Shown here one piece after another: positions 26,003 to 35,318 of a stretch of DNA of 64,000 bases (within the stretch, counting starts at the first letter, position 1; each line of letters begins with the position of its first letter). The notes beneath the pieces were generated by a model. The model made no database searches and was not told the origin of the DNA. It worked only from the letters and a program-made list of their open reading frames with translations. Made by a program: the position numbers and the translations under genes. The stretch spans positions 124,001-188,000 of the forward strand of contig NZ_QNQZ01000004.1 in assembly GCF_003390935.1 (NCBI RefSeq), in the 5' to 3' direction. This DNA comes from Lewinella sp. IMCC34191. Lineage in GTDB: Bacteria > Bacteroidota > Bacteroidia > Chitinophagales > Saprospiraceae.

Positions 26003-27406
26003 TTATACGTGGAGGGCCCGGTCGCCAGTAGCCGCCAGTGCCGCTTCCCGGAAGGCCTCTGTATAGGTTGGGTGGGCATGACTCATACGGGCAACGTCCT
26101 CCGCGCTTGCACGGAATTCCATCAACGCTACCGCTTCCGAAATCATGTCCGCTGTGCGGGCCCCGACCATATGGACGCCAAGTATCTCGTCGGTTTCCGC
26201 GTCGGCCAGCACCTTCACCATTCCTTCAATATCCATACTGGCGCGGGCCCGCCCGAGTGCCTTGAATGGGAATTTACCGGACTTGTACTTGACGCCGGCT
26301 TCTTTCAGCTCCTCTTCGGTCTTCCCGACGGCCGCTACTTCGGGCCAGGTATACACCACACCGGGGATGAGATTATAATCTACGTGCGGCTTCTCGCCGG
26401 CCATGTGCTCCACGGCGTAGATACCTTCTTCTTCCGCTTTGTGAGCGAGCATAGCTCCCCGTATCACGTCGCCGATGGCGTAGATGTGGGCGACGTTGGT
26501 CTGCAAGTGATCGTCGACCTTTACCCGACCGCGATCGTCGAGTTCCACGCCTGCCTTATCAAGACCGAGCTTGTCCGTGTAGGGACGCCGGCCCATGGCC
26601 AGCAGGACATAGTCATATTCTTTGGTGGTAGCTTCTCCGTTGCTCTGCTTCTCGAAGGTCAACGTAGCCGAGGTGTCTCCCCCCTTCACTTGGGTCACCT
26701 TGTGGCTGGTGTAGAAGTTCAGACCGGTTTTCTTTAGAGCACGCGTCAACTCCTTGCTACAGTCCTTATCCATTGTTGGCAGGATGCGGTCTTCCAACTC
26801 GATGACGTCGACCTCGGTGCCCAATCGCCCGAACACGCTTCCGAGCTCCAGTCCGATGACTCCTCCGCCGATGATGGCCATGCTCTTCGGAACCTCCGAT
26901 ATATTCAGGGCCTCGGTACTGGTGATGACCCGCTTCTTGTCGTAGTTGAACATCCCCGGGGTGATGGGCTTCGATCCGGTAGCAATGATGAAGTTCTTGG
27001 AAGTGATGGTCTGATCCTCGCCCTCATTCATTTTGACGGACAATTCCGTGGGGCTGGTGAAGGTTCCGTGACCGTAGAAGACTTCGATTTTGTTCTTCTT
27101 CATCAGGAATTGCACCCCCTTGACGGTTTGATCGACGACCTCATTCTTGCGCTTGATCATCTGCGGCATATTGACCGCCAATCCGCTCAGATCGATGCCG
27201 TGCTCCGTAAATTTCTCGTGCGCGTTGTGGTAATGCTCGGAGCTGTCCAGCAGTGCTTTAGATGGGATACATCCCACATTGAGGCAGGTGCCTCCCAGGC
27301 TGTTGTAACGCTCTACGATGGCGACTTTCATTCCCAACTGGGCAGCGCGAATGGCGGCTACGTAGCCGCCGGGGCCACTACCGATAATGGTGAGGTCGAA
27401 ATTCAT
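26003..27406 (-). CDS. lpdA: dihydrolipoyl dehydrogenase (E3)
   Basis: The 467-aa flavoenzyme reoxidises dihydrolipoamide of the pyruvate and 2-oxoglutarate dehydrogenase complexes. It shows the FAD site GSGPGGYVAAIRAAQLG, the redox disulfide GGTCLNVGCIPSK, the NAD site IGGGVIGLELGSVFGRLG, the AIGDVIRGAMLAHKAEEEG FAD motif, and the C-terminal active-site His-Glu in SHAHPTYTEAF. No E1 or E2 genes are nearby. It is transcribed after ricT with 68 bp between. Confidence 0.96.
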   Translation of the reverse strand: MNFDLTIIGSGPGGYVAAIRAAQLGMKVAIVERYNSLGGTCLNVGCIPSKALLDSSEHYHNAHEKFTEHGIDLSGLAVNMPQMIKRKNEVVDQTVKGVQFLMKKNKIEVFYGHGTFTSPTELSVKMNEGEDQTITSKNFIIATGSKPITPGMFNYDKKRVITSTEALNISEVPKSMAIIGGGVIGLELGSVFGRLGTEVDVIELEDRILPTMDKDCSKELTRALKKTGLNFYTSHKVTQVKGGDTSATLTFEKQSNGEATTKEYDYVLLAMGRRPYTDKLGLDKAGVELDDRGRVKVDDHLQTNVAHIYAIGDVIRGAMLAHKAEEEGIYAVEHMAGEKPHVDYNLIPGVVYTWPEVAAVGKTEEELKEAGVKYKSGKFPFKALGRARASMDIEGMVKVLADAETDEILGVHMVGARTADMISEAVALMEFRASAEDVARMSHAHPTYTEAFREAALAATGDRALHV

Positions 27407-27474
27407 GAATATATCTTTAGAGGTGGTTGGGTAAAGTAACTGATTACCTGCCGAAAAGATGACTGCTGCGGGGC

Positions 27475-28710
27475 TTATTCCTTATTTCCATCACCGCCCT
27501 TGCGGGGCTTCCTGCGGTTCCGGCTACGCTTTTTACGGCGTGATTTTCCCGAATTCCCGGAGCCGTCCGCCTTCTCGGACTTCGGAGCGTTACCGGAATT
27601 TTTGCGCCGCTTATTGGACTTGTTGCTCCGCTTGCGCTGGCGTTTTTCGGCGGGCAACTCAACGGCCCCGGTGACGTCTTCGTAGACGAAGTCTTCTTTG
27701 GTATCCACCGCCTGCTGAAAGGTCTGCAGATCGGCCGGCTTGTTTCCATCCCGGTTCATGGCCAGTATCTCGTGGACCTTCTCGACCGGAATCGGGAACA
27801 ATAAACCCCGATTTTCCCGGTAAGTATAGTACATCAACCCTTTGAAAATATCGGTTTTGACCAACTGCCCGGTGCCCGCCTCGGTACGCAATTTATCTGC
27901 TTTCTTGGGAAAGGCTTCCAGAGCCTCCATATAGGTATTGAGCTCGTAGTTCAGGCAACACTTGAGTCGCCCGCACTGTCCGGACAGCTTGCTCTGATTG
28001 ATGGCAATGTTCTGGTAGCGGGCCGCCGCGGTATTTACGCTTTGAAAGTCGCTGAGCCAGGTCGAACAACACAACTCACGACCGCAGCTTCCAATTCCCC
28101 CAAGGCGGCCGGACTCCTGTCTTGGTCCGATCTGCCGCATCTCGATTTTTACCCGTAACTGGTGGGAAAACTGCCTTACCAACTGCCGGAAGTCGATCCG
28201 GTTATCGGCGGTATAATAGATGGTAGCCTTGCGCCCGTCCCCCTGAAATTCCACATCGGTGATTTTCATCGCCATGTGATTCGTCCGCGCGATAGCGCGG
28301 GCGGTCGTCAGGGCCTGGATTTCCTGGCGGCGCGCCTCGTGCATTTTTTCCAGGTCGCGATCATTGGCTTTGCGGAGGACACTTTCCGTCACCTTAGCCT
28401 CCTTGACGTTCTTCTTTTTGAGCTGTAGCCGCACGAGTTCACCGCTCAGGGATATGGATCCTACGTTGTAGCCATTGCTGGTCTCAACGGCCACGAAATC
28501 GCCGGTGAAGACCCCCAGCTCGGGTGGCGCGTGGTAAAAGCCTTTGGAAGCGCCATCTTTGAAGCTAACTTCGACAATGTCGGTGGTGTAGGCATCGTCT
28601 ACCCCGAGATGGCTGAGCCAATCGAAGGTGCTCATTTTATTACAAGAACCGGTGCCGCAGTTGCCTTTGCTACCGCAGCCTTGTGGTGTTCCGCAGGATG
28701 TACATCCCAT
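27475..28710 (-). CDS. ricT: PSP1/RicT domain protein
   Basis: The 411-aa protein carries the PSP1 domain at about residues 100-290. The tell-tale paired cysteine clusters are GSCGRELCCSTWL and GQCGRLKCCLNYE, which in Bacillus RicT help hold iron-sulfur clusters in a complex acting on RNase Y and sporulation or competence. The N-terminus is unusually Cys/Gly-rich (MGCTSCGTPQGCGSKGNCGTG), and the C-terminal 60 residues are a basic Arg/Lys/Gly tail. It follows holB by 18 bp, the usual Bacteroidota order. The gldH gene often found next in that order is not here; lpdA follows instead. Confidence 0.9.
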   Translation of the reverse strand: MGCTSCGTPQGCGSKGNCGTGSCNKMSTFDWLSHLGVDDAYTTDIVEVSFKDGASKGFYHAPPELGVFTGDFVAVETSNGYNVGSISLSGELVRLQLKKKNVKEAKVTESVLRKANDRDLEKMHEARRQEIQALTTARAIARTNHMAMKITDVEFQGDGRKATIYYTADNRIDFRQLVRQFSHQLRVKIEMRQIGPRQESGRLGGIGSCGRELCCSTWLSDFQSVNTAAARYQNIAINQSKLSGQCGRLKCCLNYELNTYMEALEAFPKKADKLRTEAGTGQLVKTDIFKGLMYYTYRENRGLLFPIPVEKVHEILAMNRDGNKPADLQTFQQAVDTKEDFVYEDVTGAVELPAEKRQRKRSNKSNKRRKNSGNAPKSEKADGSGNSGKSRRKKRSRNRRKPRKGGDGNKE

Positions 28711-28728
28711 TGGTCAGGTCATTTATGT

Positions 28729-29871
28729 CTACGCCCTTGCCGCCCTGACGGGCTCGCGGTGGCGGAGTATTTGATGTATGCGGATACCCGCATCGAGAAA
28801 AAGGATTTTCGGGTTGGCGTTGCGCTCGATATGCTCGGCGCACTCGCTCAACAACCCGGCGATGTCGGCCAGCTGATCGGCATCGATCAGCGACAACATC
28901 TTCGTGGCACTAGCCAGTTCGGCTTCGGGAAGACGGACACCCTGTCCGGCGTTCCCGGTAACGGATAGTAACAGAAATTCGCGCCAAAAATGCAGGCAGT
29001 AACGTAAGAAATGCTTCTGCGTTTCCCGGCCAAGCTTAGCGAAGTCGTCCGTCCAGGCGACAAGCCGCGCCGGACTTCCCTGAAAGCAGGCGCGCATCCA
29101 GTCCAGTAGCAAGGTTCCGTGGGCGTCGGCATCGCTATCCGCCAGCGACAACGATACGTTATAATTACCGGCGGCCAGCCGGGCGGCGGCGGTTGCCCGG
29201 AGTTCCGGTAGTCCGCGGGCCTGCAGGGCCGCGGCTATCTCTTCGTTGTTGGGAGGGAGCAGTTTGGTGAGCTGACAACGACTGAGGATCGTGGTCAGAA
29301 TAAGCTCCAGCCGCTCCGTCACCAGCAGAAAGATGGTATTCTCCGGTGGTTCTTCGATCATCTTCAGCAGGCGGTTTCCCTCGTTACCCAAATATTCAGG
29401 AAGCCAGATCAGCATGATCTTGTACCGACCTTCGAAAATTTTCAGATTGAGCTTCCGCAGGATAGCCGCGCAGTTATCCCGGTTAATATTCCCCTGCTTG
29501 TTTTCGGCACCGATACGCTGCAACCAGTCGTTGGCTTCCAGGTACGGATTCTCCTTAATGGCCTCCCGCCACTGGGGGAGAAACTGATCGCTGGTCGCCT
29601 TGGATCCGACCGTAGGAAATGCGAAGTGGAGATCGGGATGGACGCATCCGGCCGTCTTCCGGCACGCCCGGCACTGTCCGCAGGGCGTATCGTGTTCCGG
29701 ACCCTGTCGATTTTCGCACAACAGAAGCGTCGCTACGGCCAGGGCGGCGGGTAGCCCGCCCCCACCCGGAGGCGCCAGCAGCATATTGGCGTGGGGAAGC
29801 CTATCGATGGCTGCCATTTGCCGCAACTGGTCAAGCCCGGGGGGCTGGTGTATGAGCTGATCGAAGCGCAT
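28729..29871 (-). CDS. holB: DNA polymerase III subunit delta'
   Basis: The 380-aa clamp-loader subunit shows LPHANMLLAPPGGGG in the P-loop position (degenerate), the zinc module CGQCRACRKTAGCVHPDLHF, and KIMLIWLPEYLGNEGNRLLKMIEEPPENTIF in the Walker B/sensor region, with LTTILSRCQ after it. I chose the ATG at 29871 (MRFDQLIHQ) because the longer frame adds 11 residues unlike the family. It is transcribed with ricT. Confidence 0.93.
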   Translation of the reverse strand: MRFDQLIHQPPGLDQLRQMAAIDRLPHANMLLAPPGGGGLPAALAVATLLLCENRQGPEHDTPCGQCRACRKTAGCVHPDLHFAFPTVGSKATSDQFLPQWREAIKENPYLEANDWLQRIGAENKQGNINRDNCAAILRKLNLKIFEGRYKIMLIWLPEYLGNEGNRLLKMIEEPPENTIFLLVTERLELILTTILSRCQLTKLLPPNNEEIAAALQARGLPELRATAAARLAAGNYNVSLSLADSDADAHGTLLLDWMRACFQGSPARLVAWTDDFAKLGRETQKHFLRYCLHFWREFLLLSVTGNAGQGVRLPEAELASATKMLSLIDADQLADIAGLLSECAEHIERNANPKILFLDAGIRIHQILRHREPVRAARA

Positions 29872-30028
29872 GTTTTCAAAGACGAAGGTACGAAAGATTA
29901 GCACCCGAGTTCGTCGGCTACGACACCACCCAGGTAACGCAAGCTGCCATTAGCCCGCTATAGTGAAGTCGCGCCGCCGCGCCGCAAACCCCCGGCCCTT
30001 TATCCCGTTCCAACCAAGAAACATCCCG

Positions 30029-30844
30029 ATGAAAAAGATCATGGTCGCCACCGATTACTCCGAAAGTGCCAGCAGCCCCGTTCAGTACGGCGTCTCCCTG
30101 GCAAATCATTTCGGTAGCTTACTATCCCTGGTTTCCGCCGTCGATGAGCCCTACTCCGCCGCCGCGGGGGCCCTGGTCGACATGAAAGATCACATCCGGG
30201 AAGAAGCCATGGAGACCATGGGGAAGGTGAAACAAGACATCAGTAGCCGCCTGTCCAACGGCGCCACCATCGACACCCACACCGTTGACGGTGATCCCGG
30301 GCCCACCATCACCCGCGTGGCCAAGGCTAAAAACTATGACCTGCTGGTCACCGGAACCAAGGGCAGCGATGCCGCCCGCGAGATGTTCACGGGTAGTGTG
30401 GCCAACTCCGTGATCAAGAATTCCAAAATTCCCGTGCTGGTGGTACCCGATAAGGTCGGCTTTCAGGAGTTCCGGCGCGTGCTCGTAGCCGTTGACGAGA
30501 AGCAACTGGCCGGCGCGCACGTTCTACAACCGTTGAAGGCTATCCTGAAGGCGTACAACGCCGAACTGATCGTCTATCACGGCGACGAAGACGGAGACGG
30601 TATGGGCTACGACCCCAAACTTCCTGAATACCTAGAGGGCATCAACCATCGCTTCGAAATCCGGAGCGGAAAGGATGATAACATCGCCACCGGAATCAAG
30701 CAGGCCGTGAAGCTTCACGATGCCGACCTGCTGGTGATGATCTACCACGACCGCGGTTTCTTCGGTCGGCTGTTCAACGAGAGCACGGTTAGCAAGGTGG
30801 TGTTCAACAGCACCGTACCCCTGCTGGTGCTGCAAGATGCGTAG
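30029..30844 (+). CDS. tandem universal stress protein
   Basis: The 271-aa protein holds two Usp domains: the first from MKKIMVATDYSESAS, with the nucleotide loop GTKGSDAAREMFTGSVANSVI, the second from FRRVLVAVDEKQL with a less complete loop (FGRLFNESTVSKVV). The ATG at 30029 is preferred over an upstream frame start because the Usp beta-strand begins at once. The Usp pair probably binds ATP in the first half. pyrD follows 9 bp later. Confidence 0.92.
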   Translation: MKKIMVATDYSESASSPVQYGVSLANHFGSLLSLVSAVDEPYSAAAGALVDMKDHIREEAMETMGKVKQDISSRLSNGATIDTHTVDGDPGPTITRVAKAKNYDLLVTGTKGSDAAREMFTGSVANSVIKNSKIPVLVVPDKVGFQEFRRVLVAVDEKQLAGAHVLQPLKAILKAYNAELIVYHGDEDGDGMGYDPKLPEYLEGINHRFEIRSGKDDNIATGIKQAVKLHDADLLVMIYHDRGFFGRLFNESTVSKVVFNSTVPLLVLQDA

Positions 30845-30853
30845 CTTCGCGGC

Positions 30854-31957
30854 ATGTACCGCATTCTGAAGCCTTTACTATTTCGTATTGCTCCCGAACG
30901 GGCGCACCACCTGACCGTGCAGGGGCTCGCCGCCACGCTGAGTCTGCCCGGCGTCAGTGCAGCCTTCCGCAAACAGTACGCCTACAGTCATGAATCCCTA
31001 CAGCGGAACGTCTTCGGACTTCCCTTCTCCAACCCGGTCGGACTGGCCGCCGGTTTCGACAAGGACGGTAAGTACTACCGCGATATGTCCAGCCTCGGTT
31101 TTGGTTTCCTGGAGTTAGGTACGGTCACTCCACGACCCCAGCCCGGCAACCCTACCCCCCGCCTGTTCCGGCTGCCCGCCGATCGCGCGCTGATCAATCG
31201 CATGGGTTTCAACAATGAAGGCGTGGACGCCCTCGCCCGCCGTTTGCTCCGCGACGGCCGGCCCGGTATGACCGTGCTCGGGGGCAACATCGGCAAGAAT
31301 AAGGATACCCCCAATGAGGAGGCGGCATCGGATTACGTCCACTGCTTCGAAAAGCTCTTCCCGCTCGTCGATTACTTCGTGGTCAACGTCAGTTCGCCGA
31401 ATACACCCAATCTACGGGCGCTCCAGGACCGCGAGCCGCTGACCCGCCTACTCACCACCCTGCAGGAACTCAACGACAAACTTGACCGGGGGACCGAGCG
31501 CCCACGCCTGGGCCTCGGACGACCCGGGGAACTGTGGCAGCGCAAACCCATTCTGCTGAAAATAGCCCCCGACTTAAACGAGGCCCAACTGGATGACATC
31601 CTCCAGATCGTGGGCGATACCGCCATCGCCGGCATCATCGCCACCAATACCACCGTTGCCCGGGAACCGCTGGTCACGAGCCCGAATAAGGTAGCGCGAA
31701 TCGGTAATGGCGGATTGAGTGGTGCTCCCCTGCGGCAGCGGTCCACGGAGGTTATCCGCTACCTCTACGAGCAAAGTGACAAAACCCTCGATATCGTAGG
31801 AGTGGGCGGCATTGAAGACGTGGCATCGGCCCGCGAGAAACTGGCCGCAGGGGCTAAGCTGATCCAACTCTACAGCGGGATGGTATACGCCGGCCCCGGA
31901 TTGGTCCGCGATATCAAGCGGGACCTGGTCAGTTCCGGCGCTCCTTCACCTTCTTGA
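30854..31957 (+). CDS. pyrD: quinone-dependent dihydroorotate dehydrogenase
   Basis: The 367-aa enzyme oxidises dihydroorotate to orotate in pyrimidine synthesis, passing electrons to quinone. Class 2 traits are the N-terminal helix pair (MYRILKPLLFRIAPERAHHLTVQGL) for membrane docking, NPVGLAAGFDKDGK, NRMGFNNEG and NVSSPNTPNLRALQ with the catalytic Ser. FMN is bound by GNGGLSGAPL and VGVGGIEDVASA. Its last 29 bp overlap the convergent DUF6089 gene. Confidence 0.95.
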   Translation: MYRILKPLLFRIAPERAHHLTVQGLAATLSLPGVSAAFRKQYAYSHESLQRNVFGLPFSNPVGLAAGFDKDGKYYRDMSSLGFGFLELGTVTPRPQPGNPTPRLFRLPADRALINRMGFNNEGVDALARRLLRDGRPGMTVLGGNIGKNKDTPNEEAASDYVHCFEKLFPLVDYFVVNVSSPNTPNLRALQDREPLTRLLTTLQELNDKLDRGTERPRLGLGRPGELWQRKPILLKIAPDLNEAQLDDILQIVGDTAIAGIIATNTTVAREPLVTSPNKVARIGNGGLSGAPLRQRSTEVIRYLYEQSDKTLDIVGVGGIEDVASAREKLAAGAKLIQLYSGMVYAGPGLVRDIKRDLVSSGAPSPS

Positions 31958-32807
31958 CCCTGACCTTCTTACCCTTGAAGACCTTAGGGCACAGCACGTC
32001 GCCGAAGTAGTAATTGATGCCGATGCCCAGGAAGAGGTAGTGGTCGTTGTTGGTATCGTCGCCACGCTGGGTACCGGTACGATCGATCTGATCACCATCG
32101 GGGCCCGGCAAGCTGCGATCACTCATCCGGACGGCAGGACTGTTCGGACGCAACCGCCGCAATTGTTCGGGATCGGGATAGGTGGTGCTCACATCGTCCA
32201 GGTAGTCGGTAGCGGTGTTCCGCAGGCTAAGGCTGGCATCCATACTGAGCTCGTAAGTCAGGTCCCAGCGCACACCAACCCCGTAGGCCAGCGCTACGCT
32301 GACCCGGTGGTACTCGTCACCTACGGCCTGCCCTTCCGTGCCCAGGCGCTGCAGTTTGATGGTCTGTCCGTCCGGCGTGACGCCCTGCGGGTTGAAGTGA
32401 AAGGCGGAAAAGCCGACGAAGGCGTAGGGCGTAAAGAAGTACTTGGGGCTTCCGTGGTAGTAGGGCAGAAAGTTGAACTCGAACTGGCCGGTGAAGTCGA
32501 AGACGTCGGAAACGAAATTCAAGTTACGGCGCTGCTCGAAGGTGTTACCGCTGTCCTTATCGTAGGCTACCAGCCGTCCGTAATTCAGGCTGGCGCGGGC
32601 GGCCAGGCGATGGTTGAAGTTGTAGCGGGCGCCGATGCCGCCGGCGGGTTTGGGCCGGTTGAAGCGGAATTCCGTATTCAAATCACCGAGGTAAAAAGCG
32701 CCGCCGAGCCAGGGACCGACCTCGAGTCCGCGCATCTGTAGCTGCGCATGAGCGGTCCCGGTAAAGCAAAGGAATCCCAGAAATAAAAGCAAGGTCGTTG
32801 GCCGCAT
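31929..32807 (-). CDS. outer-membrane beta-barrel protein, DUF6089 family
   Basis: The 292-aa protein starts at ATG 32807 (MRPTTLLLFLGFLCFTGTAHAQ, signal peptide). The mature part is typical of DUF6089: EVGPWLGGAFYLGDLN, GGIGARYNFNHRLAARASLNYGR, FTPYAFVGFSAFHFNPQ and a final GIGINYYFG strand. Family members are OmpA-like eight-stranded barrels of unknown role, widespread in Bacteroidota. Its 3' end overlaps pyrD tail to tail by 29 bp. Confidence 0.88.
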   Translation of the reverse strand: MRPTTLLLFLGFLCFTGTAHAQLQMRGLEVGPWLGGAFYLGDLNTEFRFNRPKPAGGIGARYNFNHRLAARASLNYGRLVAYDKDSGNTFEQRRNLNFVSDVFDFTGQFEFNFLPYYHGSPKYFFTPYAFVGFSAFHFNPQGVTPDGQTIKLQRLGTEGQAVGDEYHRVSVALAYGVGVRWDLTYELSMDASLSLRNTATDYLDDVSTTYPDPEQLRRLRPNSPAVRMSDRSLPGPDGDQIDRTGTQRGDDTNNDHYLFLGIGINYYFGDVLCPKVFKGKKVRVKKVKERRN

Positions 32808-32896
32808 AGTGTTACTCAAGTGGTCAGGGTAACGCCTGGTACGGACGAAAGATTGTCTTGAACGGAAAACCGACCGTCGTGACGTCTTTTCGCCGT

Positions 32897-35119
32897 CTAA
32901 ATATTGAGCCAGTACGTCACTTTGGCTACGATCGCCCGATTCTTGACGCCTAGGTCAAGGCTGTCGTAGTTATCGGTGTACACCAGGAAGAAATCGCTCA
33001 CCGGCGCGAAGCGCCACTGGAGGCGAGCATTGACGTTAATATTGTTGATCTGGTCGTTGTACTGCAGAAAGGTGGTGAGGAAGACCGATTTGGTAAAAGT
33101 AAAATCGATCCGGGGGCCGATCAGGAAGAGCGCCTTGCTCGCGTAGGGGTCGGGGAGGTCGATGTACTGATAGCTGAAGCGCAGGTCGATGCTCCCGAAG
33201 GGCTGGTAACGGTACTGGAGATTACCGCTCAGACTGTACCCGTAGCCATTAAAGAACTCCCCGACCTCCGTTTCCAGTCCCGTACTCACGCGTTTCCGGC
33301 TGTCGCTTTCGTACTCGGCCCCGGCCCGCCAGAAACCGTAGCCGCGGTCGCCGGGCAGCGGGGTAGCTCCCGTCCGCGACGGATCGAAGTCGTCAAACAG
33401 AAAGATGTACTCGTAGCCCGCCCCGGTATTGAAGCGGCTGGTATTGGCGAAGCGCCACTGGTAGCCGCCGCTAACATTTCGGTCGGTCAGGCCATCCCCC
33501 GGTTGGGAGAATAGCCGGGCTTCAAAAACTGGTCCTTTCTGGATGACGCCCGGATTGGTTGGGTACGTAATGTAGGCTGCCTGCAGTCCGCTCGTGAAAT
33601 AACCCCGCCGGGGCACGAAGCCCACTTCGGCGTTAAACTCCTCCCCCACGTACAGGTGGTCGTATTCGATGTTCCAGTTGCGGTGGCGGTACTCCAGGTT
33701 CAGCCCGTGGGTATAGTCGTCGCCGCCGTCAAGCTGGCTGAAGCTGCGGTGGACAAAGGTTTTGCCGTTCCAGGCATTGTCGCGGGTAGCCAAGTTGAAG
33801 TCCAGACCGGCGACCCGGTTAAAATCGGGGTTGCGCTCCGTGGAGTCGGAGAAGTTGGTAAAATTCTGCTTGTTCACGAAGATGCCCCCCACGTTGCTAC
33901 GGGCTCCGATGCGCCGTTGCGTGGCGGCCACCGTGTAGTTGAAACTGGGCAGCCCTTGATCGCTATTCTTAGCCGCCTGCATGTTGAGCAGCCCGACCCG
34001 CCAGTCGTCGTTGAGCTTGCCGCTCAGGCGGGCGCCGAAGTAGATCGCATTCTGCAGCCCTTCGCCGGTGGTCGTATCCCGCGTGACGCCGATGCGGCGG
34101 CTGAAGAAGGGATTGGCCCGCTCGAAGCCGAAGGAGCCGAACAGATCCGCGTTCTCCAGGAAGAACTGCCGCCGCTCGGGAAAGAAAACCTCGAAGCGGG
34201 TCGTATTGATGACCTGCTCGTCCACCTCCACCTGGCTGAAGTCGGGGTTGACCGTCAGGTCCAGGTTCAGTCCGCTGCCGATGCCGACCTTGGCATCCCC
34301 GCCGATGTCCCCGTCAAAGTCAGTGGGGGTATCCGCCTGGTAGTCCTTACGCATGCCGCCCCCCGCGTAGGGAATGACGGCAATGTTCTTACCCTGCGCG
34401 GCGGGCGCTCCCCCCTGAAACTTCAGCGACCCCATGTAAGCCAGACTCATGATGGTCTGGTTCTGGGGTATCCGGTGCCAGGTACTCCGGGTGTTGCTCT
34501 GCGTATCCATCCGGTAGCTATTGAAGAACCACTCGGTAGCCCCGCTGGGAAAGCGCAGGCTGGAGAAGGGGATGACCAGCTCGCAAGACCAGTAGTCTTC
34601 GCCGATATAGCTTTCCCCCCGCCATTTATTATCCCATTCCTCCCGGAAGTCCTCGCTGCTTTCCCCGCCGTTGTAGATCAGCGCCTCCCGGTTCACGCCG
34701 TAGGGGTTCATGCCGAACACGATCGCGTTGGTTTTATCGCGGAACGGATTAAAAACGAAGGTGATGTTATCGTTCCCCCCCGCCCGGTAATCGCGCCGCA
34801 GGCTGGGAATGACAAAGGCACTACCCGGGGTACGGCAGATGGCGGCCACGTACAGGTTTTGGTCGTCGAAGCCGAAGTAGATCTCCGTCGGATAGGTCGA
34901 TCGCGAGGTATCCGACGGGAAGGTTTCCCAGAAGTCCTTAGCCGGGGCGCCATTCTGCCATTCCAGTTCGTCGAGTTGACCGTCCAAATCGATGCCATCC
35001 GTAAAGCGGACGGCAATGGCTTCGGGCGCCCGGTTGGCATCGTGCTCGTCGAAGGTGAGCGTTTGCGCCCACGCAACCGTATGGCACGCGAGGGCGAGGC
35101 AGAAGAAAAATGGTTTCAC
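32897..35119 (-). CDS. DUF5916 outer-membrane protein with CBM9-like N-terminal domain
   Basis: The 740-aa protein has a signal peptide (VKPFFFCLALACHTVAWAQ) if started at GTG 35119; an ATG at 35173 would give an over-long leader and is less likely. After cleavage comes a carbohydrate-binding-module-9-like domain (DGIDLDGQLDELEWQNGAPA, PTEIYFGFDDQNLYVAAIC), then the DUF5916 barrel (VNPDFSQVEVDEQVINTTRFEVFFPERRQFFLENADLF), ending in antiparallel strands. Family members sit in the outer membrane; the transported or bound ligand is unknown. Confidence 0.88.
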   Translation of the reverse strand: MKPFFFCLALACHTVAWAQTLTFDEHDANRAPEAIAVRFTDGIDLDGQLDELEWQNGAPAKDFWETFPSDTSRSTYPTEIYFGFDDQNLYVAAICRTPGSAFVIPSLRRDYRAGGNDNITFVFNPFRDKTNAIVFGMNPYGVNREALIYNGGESSEDFREEWDNKWRGESYIGEDYWSCELVIPFSSLRFPSGATEWFFNSYRMDTQSNTRSTWHRIPQNQTIMSLAYMGSLKFQGGAPAAQGKNIAVIPYAGGGMRKDYQADTPTDFDGDIGGDAKVGIGSGLNLDLTVNPDFSQVEVDEQVINTTRFEVFFPERRQFFLENADLFGSFGFERANPFFSRRIGVTRDTTTGEGLQNAIYFGARLSGKLNDDWRVGLLNMQAAKNSDQGLPSFNYTVAATQRRIGARSNVGGIFVNKQNFTNFSDSTERNPDFNRVAGLDFNLATRDNAWNGKTFVHRSFSQLDGGDDYTHGLNLEYRHRNWNIEYDHLYVGEEFNAEVGFVPRRGYFTSGLQAAYITYPTNPGVIQKGPVFEARLFSQPGDGLTDRNVSGGYQWRFANTSRFNTGAGYEYIFLFDDFDPSRTGATPLPGDRGYGFWRAGAEYESDSRKRVSTGLETEVGEFFNGYGYSLSGNLQYRYQPFGSIDLRFSYQYIDLPDPYASKALFLIGPRIDFTFTKSVFLTTFLQYNDQINNINVNARLQWRFAPVSDFFLVYTDNYDSLDLGVKNRAIVAKVTYWLNI

Positions 35120-35174
35120 TAGCGAGGGCGTAAGCTGAGGTAAGTACGCTAAAGGTACGAGCTTAAACATTTCG

Positions 35175-35190
35175 GCGGCGGAGCGCAGGT
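35175..35190 (+). repeat. copy C of 16-bp dispersed repeat
   Basis: Exact GCGGCGGAGCGCAGGT followed by AGAAA. It lies in the divergent gap between the DUF5916 and LuxR genes, upstream of the preferred DUF5916 start. Read backwards it encodes FYLRSAA in an upstream extension of that frame. Confidence 0.7.
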
Positions 35191-35306
35191 AGAAAACCGC
35201 TTCCCTAGATTCGTGCATAATAGCGAACCAGCATCCCGGTCAGTTCGCACGACCCTAAACTTCGGTTAAATCCGGCGGTCACACCCGCCGCCATCGCTTC
35301 CTCTCG

Positions 35307-35314
35307 TATTTTTG
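35307..35314 (+). promoter_or_regulatory. promoter -7 box (TATTTTTG) of the LuxR-type gene
   Basis: Exact TAnnTTTG ending 4 nt before the ATG at 35319, predicting a leaderless transcript. Confidence 0.5.
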
Positions 35315-35318
35315 GTTC

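Noticed and set aside
33656..35122. Antisense frame of 488 codons
   Set aside because: Shadow of the DUF5916 gene, whose reading frame carries clear motifs.
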